DNA from: DATARH01 sp963705325 | GTDB lineage: Bacteria; Pseudomonadota; Alphaproteobacteria; ATCC43930; CGMCC-115725 | Reading direction: 5' to 3' | Assembly (NCBI GenBank): GCA_963705325.1 | Contig: OY970069.1 | Span: forward strand, 992,001 to 1,056,000 | Length of the DNA stretch: 64,000 nucleotides | In this document: in pieces, positions 34,910 to 43,830 of the stretch | How positions within the stretch are numbered: position 1 is the stretch's first letter | How the letters are laid out: each line of letters opens with the position of its first letter | Notes under the pieces: generated by a model | Databases searched by the model: none | The model's input: only the letters and a program-made list of their open reading frames with translations | Told to the model about the DNA's origin: nothing | Made by a program: the position numbers and the translations under genes

Positions 34910-35617
34910 TCAGTGGATTTCCGACTGCTCCTTGAAGGCCTTGCGCAAATCCTCGATCGAGAAGCCGGGCCGCTTCGAGGCCTCGATCACCACCTTCTCG
35001 CGCCGGGTCAGCAGGTCGACCGCCGCCGGAATCTTGTCAACGACGTCATAGGGCACGACGACCGCGCCGTGGCGGTCGCAGTGGATGACGTCGTTGGCCG
35101 AGACGACCATGCCGAAAACGCTGACCGTACCGCCGAAATCGACGAGGTGGACATGCGCGTGCGACGGCATGATGGAGCCGGCCAGCACGATGAAGTTGGG
35201 TGCCATCGCATCGAGGTCCCGCACCGAGCCGTCGGTGATGACCCCGGCGCAGCCGAGCCCGGCATGGACATGCGTTTGCACCTCGCCCCAGAACGCGCCG
35301 AACCCGGTGTCGGGCGCGTCGATGTCCTGGATCACGGCAATCGACGGCATCGGTTGCGCGGCGATGTGCTCGTAATAGCCGATGCGCATCTTGGCGGCCG
35401 AGTTGGCATCGCGCGCGTTGGGCTCGCGCGAGCGGATCAGCGCAGTGCGAGCGAAGGCGACAACCGGCTTCATCTCCGGGAAGCAGGCGACGACCGGCCG
35501 GCGGGTAAAGCCGTAGGCGCGGCGCTGTGGCGCCACCACTTCGAGCGCATTGCAGATAGTCGGGGTGTCCCAGGCGGTTAGGGCTTGGAGACTGGCGGCG
35601 CTCGGCAGGCTGGGCAT
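34910..35617 (-). CDS. RraA-like / demethylmenaquinone methyltransferase-fold aldolase family protein
   Basis: 235 residues. The RraA fold is shown by DTPTICNALEVV near the start, GEVQTHVHAGLGCAGVITDG followed by SVRDLDAM (the conserved G-x-x-D-G-x-x-R-D aldolase site), DFGGTVSVFGMVV and DVIHCDRHGAVVVPYDVVDK. Members act as 4-hydroxy-4-methyl-2-oxoglutarate/oxaloacetate lyases in aromatic catabolism or are called regulators of RNase E. The enzymatic role is more likely here because metal-site residues are kept. GGAGA before ATG 35617 decides the start over 35653. Confidence 0.83.
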   Translation of the reverse strand: MPSLPSAASLQALTAWDTPTICNALEVVAPQRRAYGFTRRPVVACFPEMKPVVAFARTALIRSREPNARDANSAAKMRIGYYEHIAAQPMPSIAVIQDIDAPDTGFGAFWGEVQTHVHAGLGCAGVITDGSVRDLDAMAPNFIVLAGSIMPSHAHVHLVDFGGTVSVFGMVVSANDVIHCDRHGAVVVPYDVVDKIPAAVDLLTRREKVVIEASKRPGFSIEDLRKAFKEQSEIH

Positions 35618-35743
35618 CGGGGGAATCTCCGACCAAGGGAACAAGGGCTGCACCGCTTAGCGGCAAAGCACCGGCCCGGCAAGGTCTTTTCCCGTAGAGC
35701 CGATAAGCGCATCATCGGGCGAAATCGGCCGAGAGGACGTGCC

Positions 35744-36295
35744 ATGAGCTACACTGTCAGCCACTTTGAAATCCGCGCCCATGACCAGAAGGCGATGGAG
35801 CAGTTCTACACCGAGGTCATGGGCTTCATCGTCAGCGACCGTGGCGTGCTGACCGCCGGGCCAGCAAAGGGGCGGGAACTGATATTCCTCAGCCACAGCC
35901 CCGAGGAGCATCACCAGATCGTGCTGATCCCGAGCGACGTCACCGACCAAGGTGGCGGGATCGGCCATGTTGCGTTCCGCGTCGACAGCCTCGACGAGGT
36001 GCGCCGGGTCTACGAGAAGGTCCGCGCGCTCCCCTATACGAAGCCGGAGCCGGTGAGCCACGGCAACACCTGGTCGGTCTATTTCCGCGATCCGGAGAAC
36101 AACCGGATCGAGGTGTTCACCCAGACGCCCTGGCACACCACGCAGCCGTGCCGGTTCGACGTGAACTACGACCAGAATGACGCAGCGCTGAAGGAAACCA
36201 CCCGCGCCGATGCCAGCAAGCTCGCCGGCTTCACCGCGACCGAGGACTGGCAGGAAGAGTTCAACCGGCGCTTCGAGGACGCACCGGCGGAATAG
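35744..36295 (+). CDS. VOC family (glyoxalase/extradiol dioxygenase fold) protein
   Basis: 183 residues. Two beta-alpha-beta modules: VSHFEIRAHDQKAMEQFYTE at the start with His8 as a likely metal ligand, HHQIVLIPSD, GGGIGHVAFRVDSLDEVRRV and SVYFRDPENNRIEVFTQTPW with the C-terminal Glu ligand. The C-terminal 45 residues (YDQNDAALKETTRADASKL) are outside the fold and are typical of extradiol-dioxygenase-like members. Substrate unknown. GAGAGGAC precedes the ATG. Followed nine bases later by the deacetylase gene. Confidence 0.85.
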   Translation: MSYTVSHFEIRAHDQKAMEQFYTEVMGFIVSDRGVLTAGPAKGRELIFLSHSPEEHHQIVLIPSDVTDQGGGIGHVAFRVDSLDEVRRVYEKVRALPYTKPEPVSHGNTWSVYFRDPENNRIEVFTQTPWHTTQPCRFDVNYDQNDAALKETTRADASKLAGFTATEDWQEEFNRRFEDAPAE

Positions 36296-36304
36296 GTCCT
36301 GAGC

Positions 36305-37201
36305 ATGACCCGTGATTTTGTCGGCTACGGCCCGACGCCACCGCATGCCAATTGGCCCGGCGGGGCGCGGATTGCGGTCAATTTCGTGATCAATTTCGAG
36401 GAGGGATCGGAACCGTCCTGGGACGTCGATGGGTTTAGCGAGGGCGGCCTGACCGAGAGCGCCAGTGTCGATCCCGGCATGACCGGGCGGCGCGACCTCG
36501 GCGCCGAAAGCATGTTCGAGTTCGGCTCGCGCGTTGGCTGGTGGCGGCTCTACCGGATTTTCAGCAAATACCGCGTGCCGGTGACGCTATTCGCCTGCGC
36601 CAAGGCGCTCGAGGCCAACCCGCCGGCGGCCCAGGCGATCGCCGCAACCGATTGGGATATCTGCGGCCACGGCTATCGCTGGATCAAGCATTTCGAGCTC
36701 GACGAAGCCGAGGAGCGCCGCCAGATCGCCGCCGCAGTGACGGTGATACGCGAGACCACCGGCAAGGCGGCGCTGGGGTGGTACTGCCGTTACGCGCCGT
36801 CGGAGAACACACGCCGCATCGTCGCCGAGACTCCAGGCTTCCTGTACAGCAGCGACGCCTACAATGACGAATTGCCCTATTGGACGACCGAGGGCGGCAA
36901 GCAGCTCCTGATGGTGCCCTATACGCTGTCGACGAACGACGTCAAATTCGGCCGCGGCGTGTTTGGGCCGGGCGAAGACTTTTTCGCTTATCTGCGCGAC
37001 GCCTTCGACGTGCTGTATGAAGAAGGCGCCGAGCGTCCGCGGATGATGTCGGTAGGGCTGCACATGCGCATCGCCGGGCACCCCGGCCGGGCAAGCGCGC
37101 TGATGCGTTTCATCGAATACATCCAGTCGAAGGACCGGGTGTGGATCTGCCGGCGCGAGGACATCGCCCGGCACTGGATCGCCGAGCACCCCGCGACATA
37201 G
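36305..37201 (+). CDS. Polysaccharide deacetylase family protein (PuuE allantoinase-like)
   Basis: 298 residues with the NodB-like barrel of the cofactor-independent allantoinase group: FGSRVGWWRLYRIFSKYRVP, VTLFACAKALEANPPAAQAI, DWDICGHGYRWIKHFELDEA (equivalent to the NodB His segment), GWYCRYAPSENTRRIVAETP with LYSSDAYNDELPYW, and SVGLHMRIAGHPGRASALMR. It hydrolyses an amide such as allantoin or an N-acyl group; the substrate is unknown. No signal peptide, so cytoplasmic. Paired with the VOC gene. Confidence 0.85.
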   Translation: MTRDFVGYGPTPPHANWPGGARIAVNFVINFEEGSEPSWDVDGFSEGGLTESASVDPGMTGRRDLGAESMFEFGSRVGWWRLYRIFSKYRVPVTLFACAKALEANPPAAQAIAATDWDICGHGYRWIKHFELDEAEERRQIAAAVTVIRETTGKAALGWYCRYAPSENTRRIVAETPGFLYSSDAYNDELPYWTTEGGKQLLMVPYTLSTNDVKFGRGVFGPGEDFFAYLRDAFDVLYEEGAERPRMMSVGLHMRIAGHPGRASALMRFIEYIQSKDRVWICRREDIARHWIAEHPAT

Positions 37202-37203
37202 CC

Positions 37204-38064
37204 CTATTCTGGTCGCCTCACGACGAAATCGGCGAGCTCCTGCGACCATCCCTTAAGGAGTTCGGCGAGGTTGTCCCGTCGCACCGACATAGCGCCGCCG
37301 AAGGCGTGGATGACCGAGCCCTCGCCGGCGTAGATCATCACGTGGCCGGGCATGAAGATCAGATCGTCGCGGCGCAGATCGGCGATTCGCGTAACCGCCA
37401 CGGGCTCGCCGATCGCGTTTTGCTGCATGTCGGTGTCGCGCGGCACCGACCGCCCGAGATCGCGAAAGGCCTCCTGCACCAAGCCGGAGCAGTCGAGGCC
37501 AAGAAAGCTGCGCCCGCCCCAGAGATAGGGGCAGCCCAGATAAAGCGAGACCGCGGCGGCAAGGTCGGGCGAGCACGGCGGATGCGCCGACAGACAGGAT
37601 TCCGGCAGAAAACCGCCGCCGTCGAGCCAGGCATAGGTGGTGTCCCGGCAGACGAACCCGGCTTGCGCGACAGCGACCGGCGCGTGGCGCGGCAGGAAAT
37701 CAATTGCCGGCGAGCGTAGATCCGCCTCGGCATAGCGATAGGCACCGATCGAAGCGACGTAATGGGTCGGCTTTGGCAGCTTGCCGTCGCGCAGCGTCAC
37801 GGCCTCTACATAACCGACATAGCGGTCGCGCTCGGACTGGCACCAGGCGTAGCCGTCGCGCTCTTCGAAGACCCGCACTTCCTCGCCGTAATGGAAAAAC
37901 GTGTCCAGCGCCAAATCCTGGCTCGGCGTCTTCAGCACCGGAACCAGTCCAGCAATGACGTGCGCCGGACGACCCTCGGCGTAGCGCGGTACCGAGACCT
38001 CGCCACCAAGGCGAATGTCGGCGAGATCGCCGCGGACGGCATTGAGCCGAGGGTCGAGCGTCAT
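37204..38064 (-). CDS. NlpC/P60 family cysteine peptidase with SH3-like domains
   Basis: 286 residues. Residues 1-150 contain two bacterial SH3-like beta domains (LDTFFHYGEEVRVFEERDGY; DRYVGYVEAVTLRDGK). The C-terminal NlpC/P60 domain has YLWGGRSFLGLDCSGLVQEA with the catalytic Cys, DLIFMPGHVMIYAGEGSVIH with the His, and the following polar residue. It cleaves gamma-D-glutamyl-diamino acid bonds in cell-wall peptides. There is no signal peptide, so it resembles dipeptidyl-peptidase VI-type enzymes that recycle muropeptides in the cytoplasm. It overlaps the thioesterase gene by four bases. Confidence 0.88.
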   Translation of the reverse strand: MTLDPRLNAVRGDLADIRLGGEVSVPRYAEGRPAHVIAGLVPVLKTPSQDLALDTFFHYGEEVRVFEERDGYAWCQSERDRYVGYVEAVTLRDGKLPKPTHYVASIGAYRYAEADLRSPAIDFLPRHAPVAVAQAGFVCRDTTYAWLDGGGFLPESCLSAHPPCSPDLAAAVSLYLGCPYLWGGRSFLGLDCSGLVQEAFRDLGRSVPRDTDMQQNAIGEPVAVTRIADLRRDDLIFMPGHVMIYAGEGSVIHAFGGAMSVRRDNLAELLKGWSQELADFVVRRPE

Positions 38065-38450
38065 TCGCGGGGCAACACCAGCTGCGTTTGGGTCACCATG
38101 GCGGCGAGCTTGCCATCGGTATTGAATATCCGCGTCTCGACGACGACAGTGCTCCGCCCGACATGGATGGGCACCGACACGCCGGTTATCCTGCCGGGCG
38201 GTGAGGCGCGAAAGAAATTGCTTTTCGACTCGACCGTCGTCGTGCGCATCCCCGCCGGGATGTTGAGGCCCGCTGCGGTGCCGCCCAGGTCGTCGGCGAA
38301 CGCCATGTAGGCGCCGCCATGGACGATGCCGAGATTGTTGAGATGCCGCTCGTCAGCGTCGATCTCACCGACCACCTTGTCCTTTTCGGCGCTGACGATG
38401 CGGATGCCGAAATGCGCCGGCATGTTCCTGCGCGGCCGAACCGTTGCCAT
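38061..38450 (-). CDS. PaaI-type hotdog-fold thioesterase
   Basis: 129 residues. The hotdog core is MPAHFGIRIVSAEKDKVVGE, NLGIVHGGAYMAFADDLGGT (the catalytic HGG loop with the following Asp) and TTTVESKSNFFRAS. The family hydrolyses aryl- or acyl-CoA thioesters. Start ATG 38450 is supported by GAGGA; an upstream ATG at 38489 would overlap the SGNH gene. Overlap with the NlpC/P60 gene suggests one operon. Confidence 0.87.
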   Translation of the reverse strand: MATVRPRRNMPAHFGIRIVSAEKDKVVGEIDADERHLNNLGIVHGGAYMAFADDLGGTAAGLNIPAGMRTTTVESKSNFFRASPPGRITGVSVPIHVGRSTVVVETRIFNTDGKLAAMVTQTQLVLPRE

Positions 38451-38461
38451 GGTCTTCCTCT

Positions 38462-39757
38462 TCAGCTCGCGGGCCCGCGAGCTTTCCACTCGCTATAAGC
38501 GTTCATCAGATCACCGAACAGCGTGTCGCTGACGGCCTCATACCCGGCCCGGCTCAAATGCACCCGGTCGGGCATCGCCAGGGCCGGCTCGCTGTTCGCC
38601 ATGCGGTCGATGCTGCAGGTCCCGCCCATCGCGGCGAACCAGTCCCAATAGGCCCAGTCATGGTCGGCGGCGACGCGCCGTTCAATATCGCGCACGCCGG
38701 CGAGTTTGGGCGGCTCCCGCCAGGTGCAGTCGCCATCCGAGCCGCAACGCGACGCCGACGGCCTGCACTCGCGCGTCACCCGATTGCCGTCGGGCGGGCC
38801 GACGATGAGGATCGGGATACCGGCGACTTGCCGCTGCAGCGATGCGATCCCCGAATGGAAGCGGCTGGCGTAGCGGTCGAGGTCGACATTGTCGTCGAAG
38901 CCCTCATTGGTGCCGAAGGCGACAACGAGCAGGGCGGGTTGCCTGACGGACAGCTCATAGCCCACCGCTTCGGGAGTCATCTGCGCCAGCAGATCGGCGG
39001 TCGCACCGATCGTACCGTGGTTCTCGTAAATGATTCCCGGTTCGTGGCGCTCGACTGCCCAGCCGAGCAAGATCACGGGAGGCTTACCCGCGGCGCGGAC
39101 CTCTATCCGGCGGGCGGGACGGTCGAGTGGCAACTCGAAGCGCGCAATCGCCGATTGGGCGGCGGCGGTCGACACCCGCACTAGCGGGGCGTCATCGATC
39201 TGAACGGTGAAGGCGGACCCGCGTGGCTGCGTTAGATATTCGACCGCGAATCGGTCGAAGCCGGCCACGTCGGTGCTCTCAATGGTCATCACCGCATCGC
39301 GCGGCGCGCTTTCTGCGTCGACGGCGTCGAGGCCAAACGCCAATCCGGGCTCATGGTCGCCGGGCCTAAGGTGCCGCCAGCCGCTCTCGCTGACACTGAC
39401 CAGGCGCGGCCGATAGTACTTATACGGGACGCCAGCCGGCAGCCAGCCGCGTCCCGCGGGACCGAATCGCTGCTGGAACAGGTCGCGTAAATGGCCGCTG
39501 AAAGCGTCGTTGGCGGTGTGACTATCGCCGATCTGGATGATGCGTATGGGGTGCGGCGCTTGGTGCTGCTCGAGCGCCGCGAGGGCGGCGAAAAAAGGCG
39601 CGAGCGCATCTGGAGATGTCAGGCGCTTCTCGATTGGCAGCGGCGGAGGCGTCGTCGACGTAAAACAGGCCTGCAGCAGCAAGACGGTGCCGAGGGTCGC
39701 GGCGCCCAGCGCCACCCAAATGACGGTTCGGGCGCGCCAGACCGGCTTAATGCCCAT
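38462..39757 (-). CDS. Membrane-anchored SGNH hydrolase-like protein
   Basis: 431 residues from ATG 39757. A single N-terminal transmembrane segment (TVIWVALGAATLGTVLLLQA) is followed by a Pro/Thr-rich linker and a large periplasmic domain. SGNH blocks are PIRIIQIGDSHTANDAFSGH (nucleophile Ser), YENHGTIGATADLL (Gly), ALLVVAFGTNEGFDDN (Asn) and MPDRVHLSRAGYEAV (Asp/His). An inserted beta domain lies between the first two. Probably an O-acyl esterase or transferase for a cell-surface polymer. Its start overlaps the end of the DUF459 gene, and the MBOAT gene is nearby. Confidence 0.83.
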   Translation of the reverse strand: MGIKPVWRARTVIWVALGAATLGTVLLLQACFTSTTPPPLPIEKRLTSPDALAPFFAALAALEQHQAPHPIRIIQIGDSHTANDAFSGHLRDLFQQRFGPAGRGWLPAGVPYKYYRPRLVSVSESGWRHLRPGDHEPGLAFGLDAVDAESAPRDAVMTIESTDVAGFDRFAVEYLTQPRGSAFTVQIDDAPLVRVSTAAAQSAIARFELPLDRPARRIEVRAAGKPPVILLGWAVERHEPGIIYENHGTIGATADLLAQMTPEAVGYELSVRQPALLVVAFGTNEGFDDNVDLDRYASRFHSGIASLQRQVAGIPILIVGPPDGNRVTRECRPSASRCGSDGDCTWREPPKLAGVRDIERRVAADHDWAYWDWFAAMGGTCSIDRMANSEPALAMPDRVHLSRAGYEAVSDTLFGDLMNAYSEWKARGPAS

Positions 39758-40484
39758 TCGCTTGGAGCGAGGGCAACGCGCTGACGATCTTCTCGGCAAT
39801 CAGTTCATAGCCGGCGGCGGTGAAATGGATGCCGTCGTCGTTGCGCATTCGCTCTGTAACGCCGTTGCGGTCGGGAGCGTAGGCGGTGTACTGCCCCTGA
39901 TCGTTGACGATGACATCCCACAGCGGCAGGAACTCGCCGCCAAACTTGGCGACCTCCTCCGCGTAGATGTCGTTGATGTACTTCATGTCGTCGGAGTAGA
40001 TCGGGCTGCGCGCGATCGGATTGCCGCACCAAATCATTTTGAGCCCGGCTCCGGTCAGGGCGGTGAGAATCTTGTCGGCCCGCTTGGCATAGGCGTCGCG
40101 CCAGGCGTCAGTGCGGAAATGCACGTAGACACCCTCGTCGCGCATGTCGAGCCGATCATTGGCGCCGAACATGACGACGCGCTATCCGCGTCTCTTTGTC
40201 CTTGGCGACGAAATTGCACGACCGGGGCGAGCCACTCGCTGTCGGAATGCACCAGCGCCGCGCCAGGATGCGTGCGGTTCAGCACCTTGTAGCGCGGATC
40301 GTCGATCAGCACGCGCTGCAGTCCGCCGGCGATGCCCTGCGCCTGGCTGTCGCCGAAGACGACGATCGTCGTTTGCGCCGTCGCATCGTCTTGGGCCCAC
40401 GCGCTTCCGGCGGCACAAGCGCGCCTGCACTAAGACGACAGCCGCCAATCCGCCCAGGCGCGCCGCCCGGCGCCTCTCAGCCAA
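39747..40484 (-). pseudogene. DUF459-type SGNH hydrolase, frameshifted in the present sequence
   Basis: Coding sense is kept in consecutive frames: AARLGGLAAVVLVQA (signal peptide), ACAAGSAWAQDDATAQTTIV, VFGDSQAQGIAGGLQRVLID, DPRYKVLNRTHPGAALVHSD, FVAKDKETRIA, VVMFGANDRLDMRDEGVYVH, DDGIHFTAAGYELIAEKIV. GDSQ carries the Ser, FGAND the Asn and DGIHF the Asp/His pair. Three single-base insertions, near 40421, 40211-40213 and 40179, break it. Removing them gives about 244 residues from a TTG at 40484 (start is a guess). No stop-creating substitutions are seen. It is divergent from the MBOAT gene, its usual partner. Confidence 0.75.
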
Positions 40485-40707
40485 CCGAACTTGCGCACCA
40501 CGCGCCGCCCCCGCAAACCAGCACGCAACATCCCCAACACAAATACTGAGCGTTGCCGCAGCTCGGATGCAAACCGGATTTCCGGGCTGACCGCCCCCTG
40601 CGACGCGCTGTCGCGCATGCCGGCTTGCCGGCCCTGGCGCCGACCGATAGAACCGTCGCCGCATTCCGCCTTCGCCGCACTCGCACGGTTCTCGCAGCCA
40701 AGCGCCG

Positions 40708-42133
40708 ATGTTGTTCCCGACCTCGGCTTTCTGCTGTTCTTCCTGGTCGTCGCGGCGGCGCTGGCGCTGCTCGACCGCCGCTTCGCCGCGAAGAAGGCGA
40801 TGCTGGTCGGCGCCAGCTATTTCTTCTACGCGCAGTGGGATTGGCGCTTCTGTTTCCTGCTGGCGGGCAGCACGGCGATCAGCTTCGTCTGCCGGCCTGC
40901 TCGATCGGCGGCAGCCGCAACCCGGTGACCCGGCGCCGCGTGCTGATCGTCGGAGTCGACGCTGCATCTACTGATGCTCGGCATCTTCAAATATCTCGAT
41001 TTCCTGGTCGGGTCGGCGAACCAGCTCGCCCACCTGCTGGGCCTGCAGCACGAGCTGCCGTTCGTCGAGATACTGCTGCCGGTCGGCATCTCGTTTTTCA
41101 CCTTTCACGGCATCTCCTACGTCACCGACGTCTATCGCGGCGACGTGGACGGTATGCCGCTCGCCGCTCGACATGGCGCTCTACATGTCGTTCTTCCCGC
41201 AGCTCGTCGCCGGGCCGATCGTGCGCGCCGCCTATTTCCTGCCGCAGCTCGCCCGGCCATCGAACGAGCCGATCCCGGTCGCCGCCGGCGCTGCTGCTGA
41301 TCCTCGGCGGCATGGTCAAGAAGGTGGTCATCGCCAACTACCTGGCGACCGGGCTCGTCGACCCGGTCTTCGCCGCGCCCGACCAGTATGGCGGGCCCGA
41401 TCTGCTGCTCGCGACCTATGGCTACGCGGTGCAGATCTATTGCGATTTCAGCGCCTACACCGATATCGCGATCGCCCTGGCGGCGCTGTGCGGCTTCCGT
41501 TTTCCGCGCAATTTCAACCAGCCCTACCGCGCGCAGCGGCTGCGCGAGTTCTGGCAGCGCTGGCACATCTCGCTGTCGATCTGGCTGCGCGACTATCTCT
41601 ACAAGCCGCTCGGCGGCAACCGGCACGGCCGGCTCAAGACCTACCGCAACCTGATGATCACGATGCTCCTGGGCGGGATCTGGCACGGCGCGGCGTGGAA
41701 ATTCGTCGATGTGGGGCGCGCTGCACGGCGGCGGGCTGGCGGTCGAGCGCATGTGCGACCCGTGGCTCGGCGAGCGCGCACAGACCCCGCTCGGCAGGTG
41801 ATTGCGTCCTGGTTCGTCGTCTTCCATTTCGTCTGCCTCGCCTGGATCTTCTTCCGCGCCGAGGATTTCGACCGTCGCGCGGCTCTTCATCGCCGGGCTC
41901 TTCCATGGCTGGAGCGAGCCGGTGCAGCAGGCGCAGCCGGCGATGGTGGCGCTGATCGTCGCTCGGCATGGCCGGGCAGTTCCTGCCCGCCGGGATCGTT
42001 CGAGCGCGCCGGCCGCGGTGCTGCAGCGCGGTGCCCGTACTGGGGTCTCGGAGCCGCCGCCGGCCTCGTCGTCGCCGCGATCAACGCGCTCGGCCCCGAG
42101 GGCATCGCGCCCTTCATCTATTTCCGGTTCTAG
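40708..42133 (+). pseudogene. MBOAT family O-acyltransferase (AlgI-like), frameshifted in the present sequence
   Basis: Segments in changing frames together give a typical MBOAT protein: MLFPT, GFLLFFLVVAAALALLDRRF, MLVGASYFFYAQWDWRF, LGIFKYLDFLVGSANQLAHL, LPVGISFFTFHGISYVTDVY, MSFFPQLVAGPIVRAAYFLP, YCDFSAYTDIAIALAAL, LREFWQRWHISLSIWLRDYL and GIWHGAAWKFV, where HG carries the catalytic His. Eleven one-base indels are needed (insertions near 40890, 40903, 40961, 41166, 41287, 41708, 41873, 41961 and 41998; deletions near 40725 and 41796). Correction gives 472 residues, the normal length. It would move acetyl groups across the inner membrane to a polymer. Confidence 0.8.
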
Positions 42134-42139
42134 GCGCGC

Positions 42140-42468
42140 ATGAGCCAATCGACCCTCTCCGCGCGTGAGCGCGCGCCGCTCGTCACCGACGCGATCCCGC
42201 CGGGGCTGCGTCGGCGCGGCGTCACCCCGCGCCAATTCCTCGTCGCGGCGCTGGTCGGCGCGCTGGCGGTGGCGCTGTTCGCCTCGCGCGACACGCCGGG
42301 CTGGGCCGAGCGGCTTGGCGACACGACGCTCGACCACCGGGTTCGCGATATCGCCGGCGCCTGGGACGACGGCGATGGCAGCGGCTCGGCCTCACCCGCC
42401 CGCACGACCGGCTGCGCGAGGCGATGCAGCACGCCCTCGACTGGCAGTGGAGCGGCGACAGCCAGTAG
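42140..42468 (+). pseudogene. Small single-pass membrane protein of the MBOAT locus, frameshifted
   Basis: It begins seven bases after the MBOAT stop: MSQSTLSARERAPLVTDAIP, a transmembrane segment (FLVAALVGALAVALFASRDT), WAERLGDTTLDHRVRDIAGA, then after two one-base insertions (42371 and 42384) LTRPHDRLREAMQHALDWQW and SGDSQ. The corrected product is 108 residues. By position it is an accessory subunit of the acyltransferase system. No catalytic motif is visible and the family is not recognised. Confidence 0.6.
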
Positions 42469-42496
42469 ACTGCCGGCAGCCTTGAAGGAGATGCCC

Positions 42497-43662
42497 GTGT
42501 TCCCAACCCTGAGCGACGAGCAGCGCCAATTTGTCTCACACGATCCGCGAACTGGCGCAGGGCGAGTTCCGCGAGCGCGCCATGCGCTACCAGGACGGCA
42601 CGTTTCCCTGGGAGAACATGAAGCCGCTCGCCGAATTGGGCGTGCTCGGCATGGCGGTGCCCGAGGAATATGGCGGGCTCGGGCTGCCGGTGTTCGACAC
42701 CGCGCTCGTCCTCGAGGAGATCGCCAAGGCCTGCTACGTGACCGCGATGGCGGTGCTGGGCGAGGTCGGCGCGCAGACCCGGATCATCGCCACCTACGCG
42801 CCCGAGGCGATCAAGCGGCGCATGCTGCCGGCGGTGTGCAGCGGCGAGTGCCTCTTGGCGATCTGCATGACCGAGCCCGACGCCGGCACCGACGTCGCCA
42901 ATTACAAGACCAATGTCGATCATGTCGGCAACAAGCTGCGCCTCAATGGGGTCAAGACGCTGATCAGCCGCGCCGAGGAGGCCGGCTGGTTTGTCGTCTT
43001 CACCCGCGTCGACAAGAAGCCGGGGCGCGAAGGCATCGGCTGCGTCTTGGTCGAGAAGGGCACGCCCGGTTTCACCGTCACCGGCAGCTACCACACGATG
43101 GGCGGCGAAAACCTGCACGAAATCCGCTTCGAGGACGTCGAGCTGCCGCCGGAGAACCTCGTGCTCGAAGACGGGTTCCGCAAGCTCTTGGGCGCGTTCA
43201 ACACCCAGCGCTGCCTCAACCCGAGCATCTCGCTAGGCCTCGCCGAGGGCGCGCTCGAAGAGGCGATCAAATACGCCAAGGACCGGCAGGTCTTCGGCCG
43301 CGCGGTCGCCGATTTCCAGGGCATGCGCTGGAAGCTCGCCGAGATGTACCGCGACATCGAGGCGAGCCGCTCGATCCTCTACCGCGCCTGCGCCACCGCC
43401 GAACCCGTTCCCCGACCCGCTGCTCGCCGCCGCCGCCAAGATCACCGTCAACGAGATGGCGTTGCGCGTCACCAGCGAGGCGATCCAGGTGCACGGCGGC
43501 TACGGCTTCACCGACGAATTCCCGGTATCGCGCTTCTATCGCGGCGCCCGCTACGGCACGCTCGGCGGCGGCACCACCGAGACGCTGAAGGATTTGATCG
43601 GCCGCCGCGTGCTCGCCGGGGTCGACCCGATCGAGGGGATTTTGGGGTTGGGAGCGTTCTAG
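42497..43662 (+). pseudogene. Acyl-CoA dehydrogenase, frameshifted in the present sequence
   Basis: A GAAGGAG ribosome site ends six bases before a GTG at 42497, giving MFPTLSDEQRQFV. After one insertion near 42539 the frame continues TIRELAQGEFRERAMRYQDG, LAICMTEPDAGTDVANYKTN (FAD/substrate loop), FGRAVADFQGMRWKLAEMYR. After a second insertion near 43404-43406 it goes to KITVNEMALRVTSEAIQVHG and GYGFTDEFPVSRFYRGARYG. FAD-binding and helical-bundle domains are complete; the catalytic Glu region and C-terminal GGTTE segment are present. The corrected length is 387 residues. It oxidises an acyl-CoA in beta-oxidation-like catabolism. Confidence 0.82.
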
Positions 43663-43830
43663 TACGCGCCCCCTGCCGGCATCGTAAAGCGCCCGTCACG
43701 CGGCCCTGCCCCAGACGCGCGGACACTCGACTGCGGTCTCGGCCTCGTCGCGCGGGATGCGGCGAACCCACGCCCAGACTGTAACGCTGCGCCGGACCTT
43801 AAGCCCCAGGCCGTTTGGGCATTGGGCCGC

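Noticed and set aside
40708..43662. Gene decay of the MBOAT and acyl-CoA dehydrogenase genes
   Set aside because: Between indels the protein sequence is fully conserved in character with no stop-creating substitutions, and indels are insertion-biased. Technical error explains this better, though it cannot be excluded without reads.
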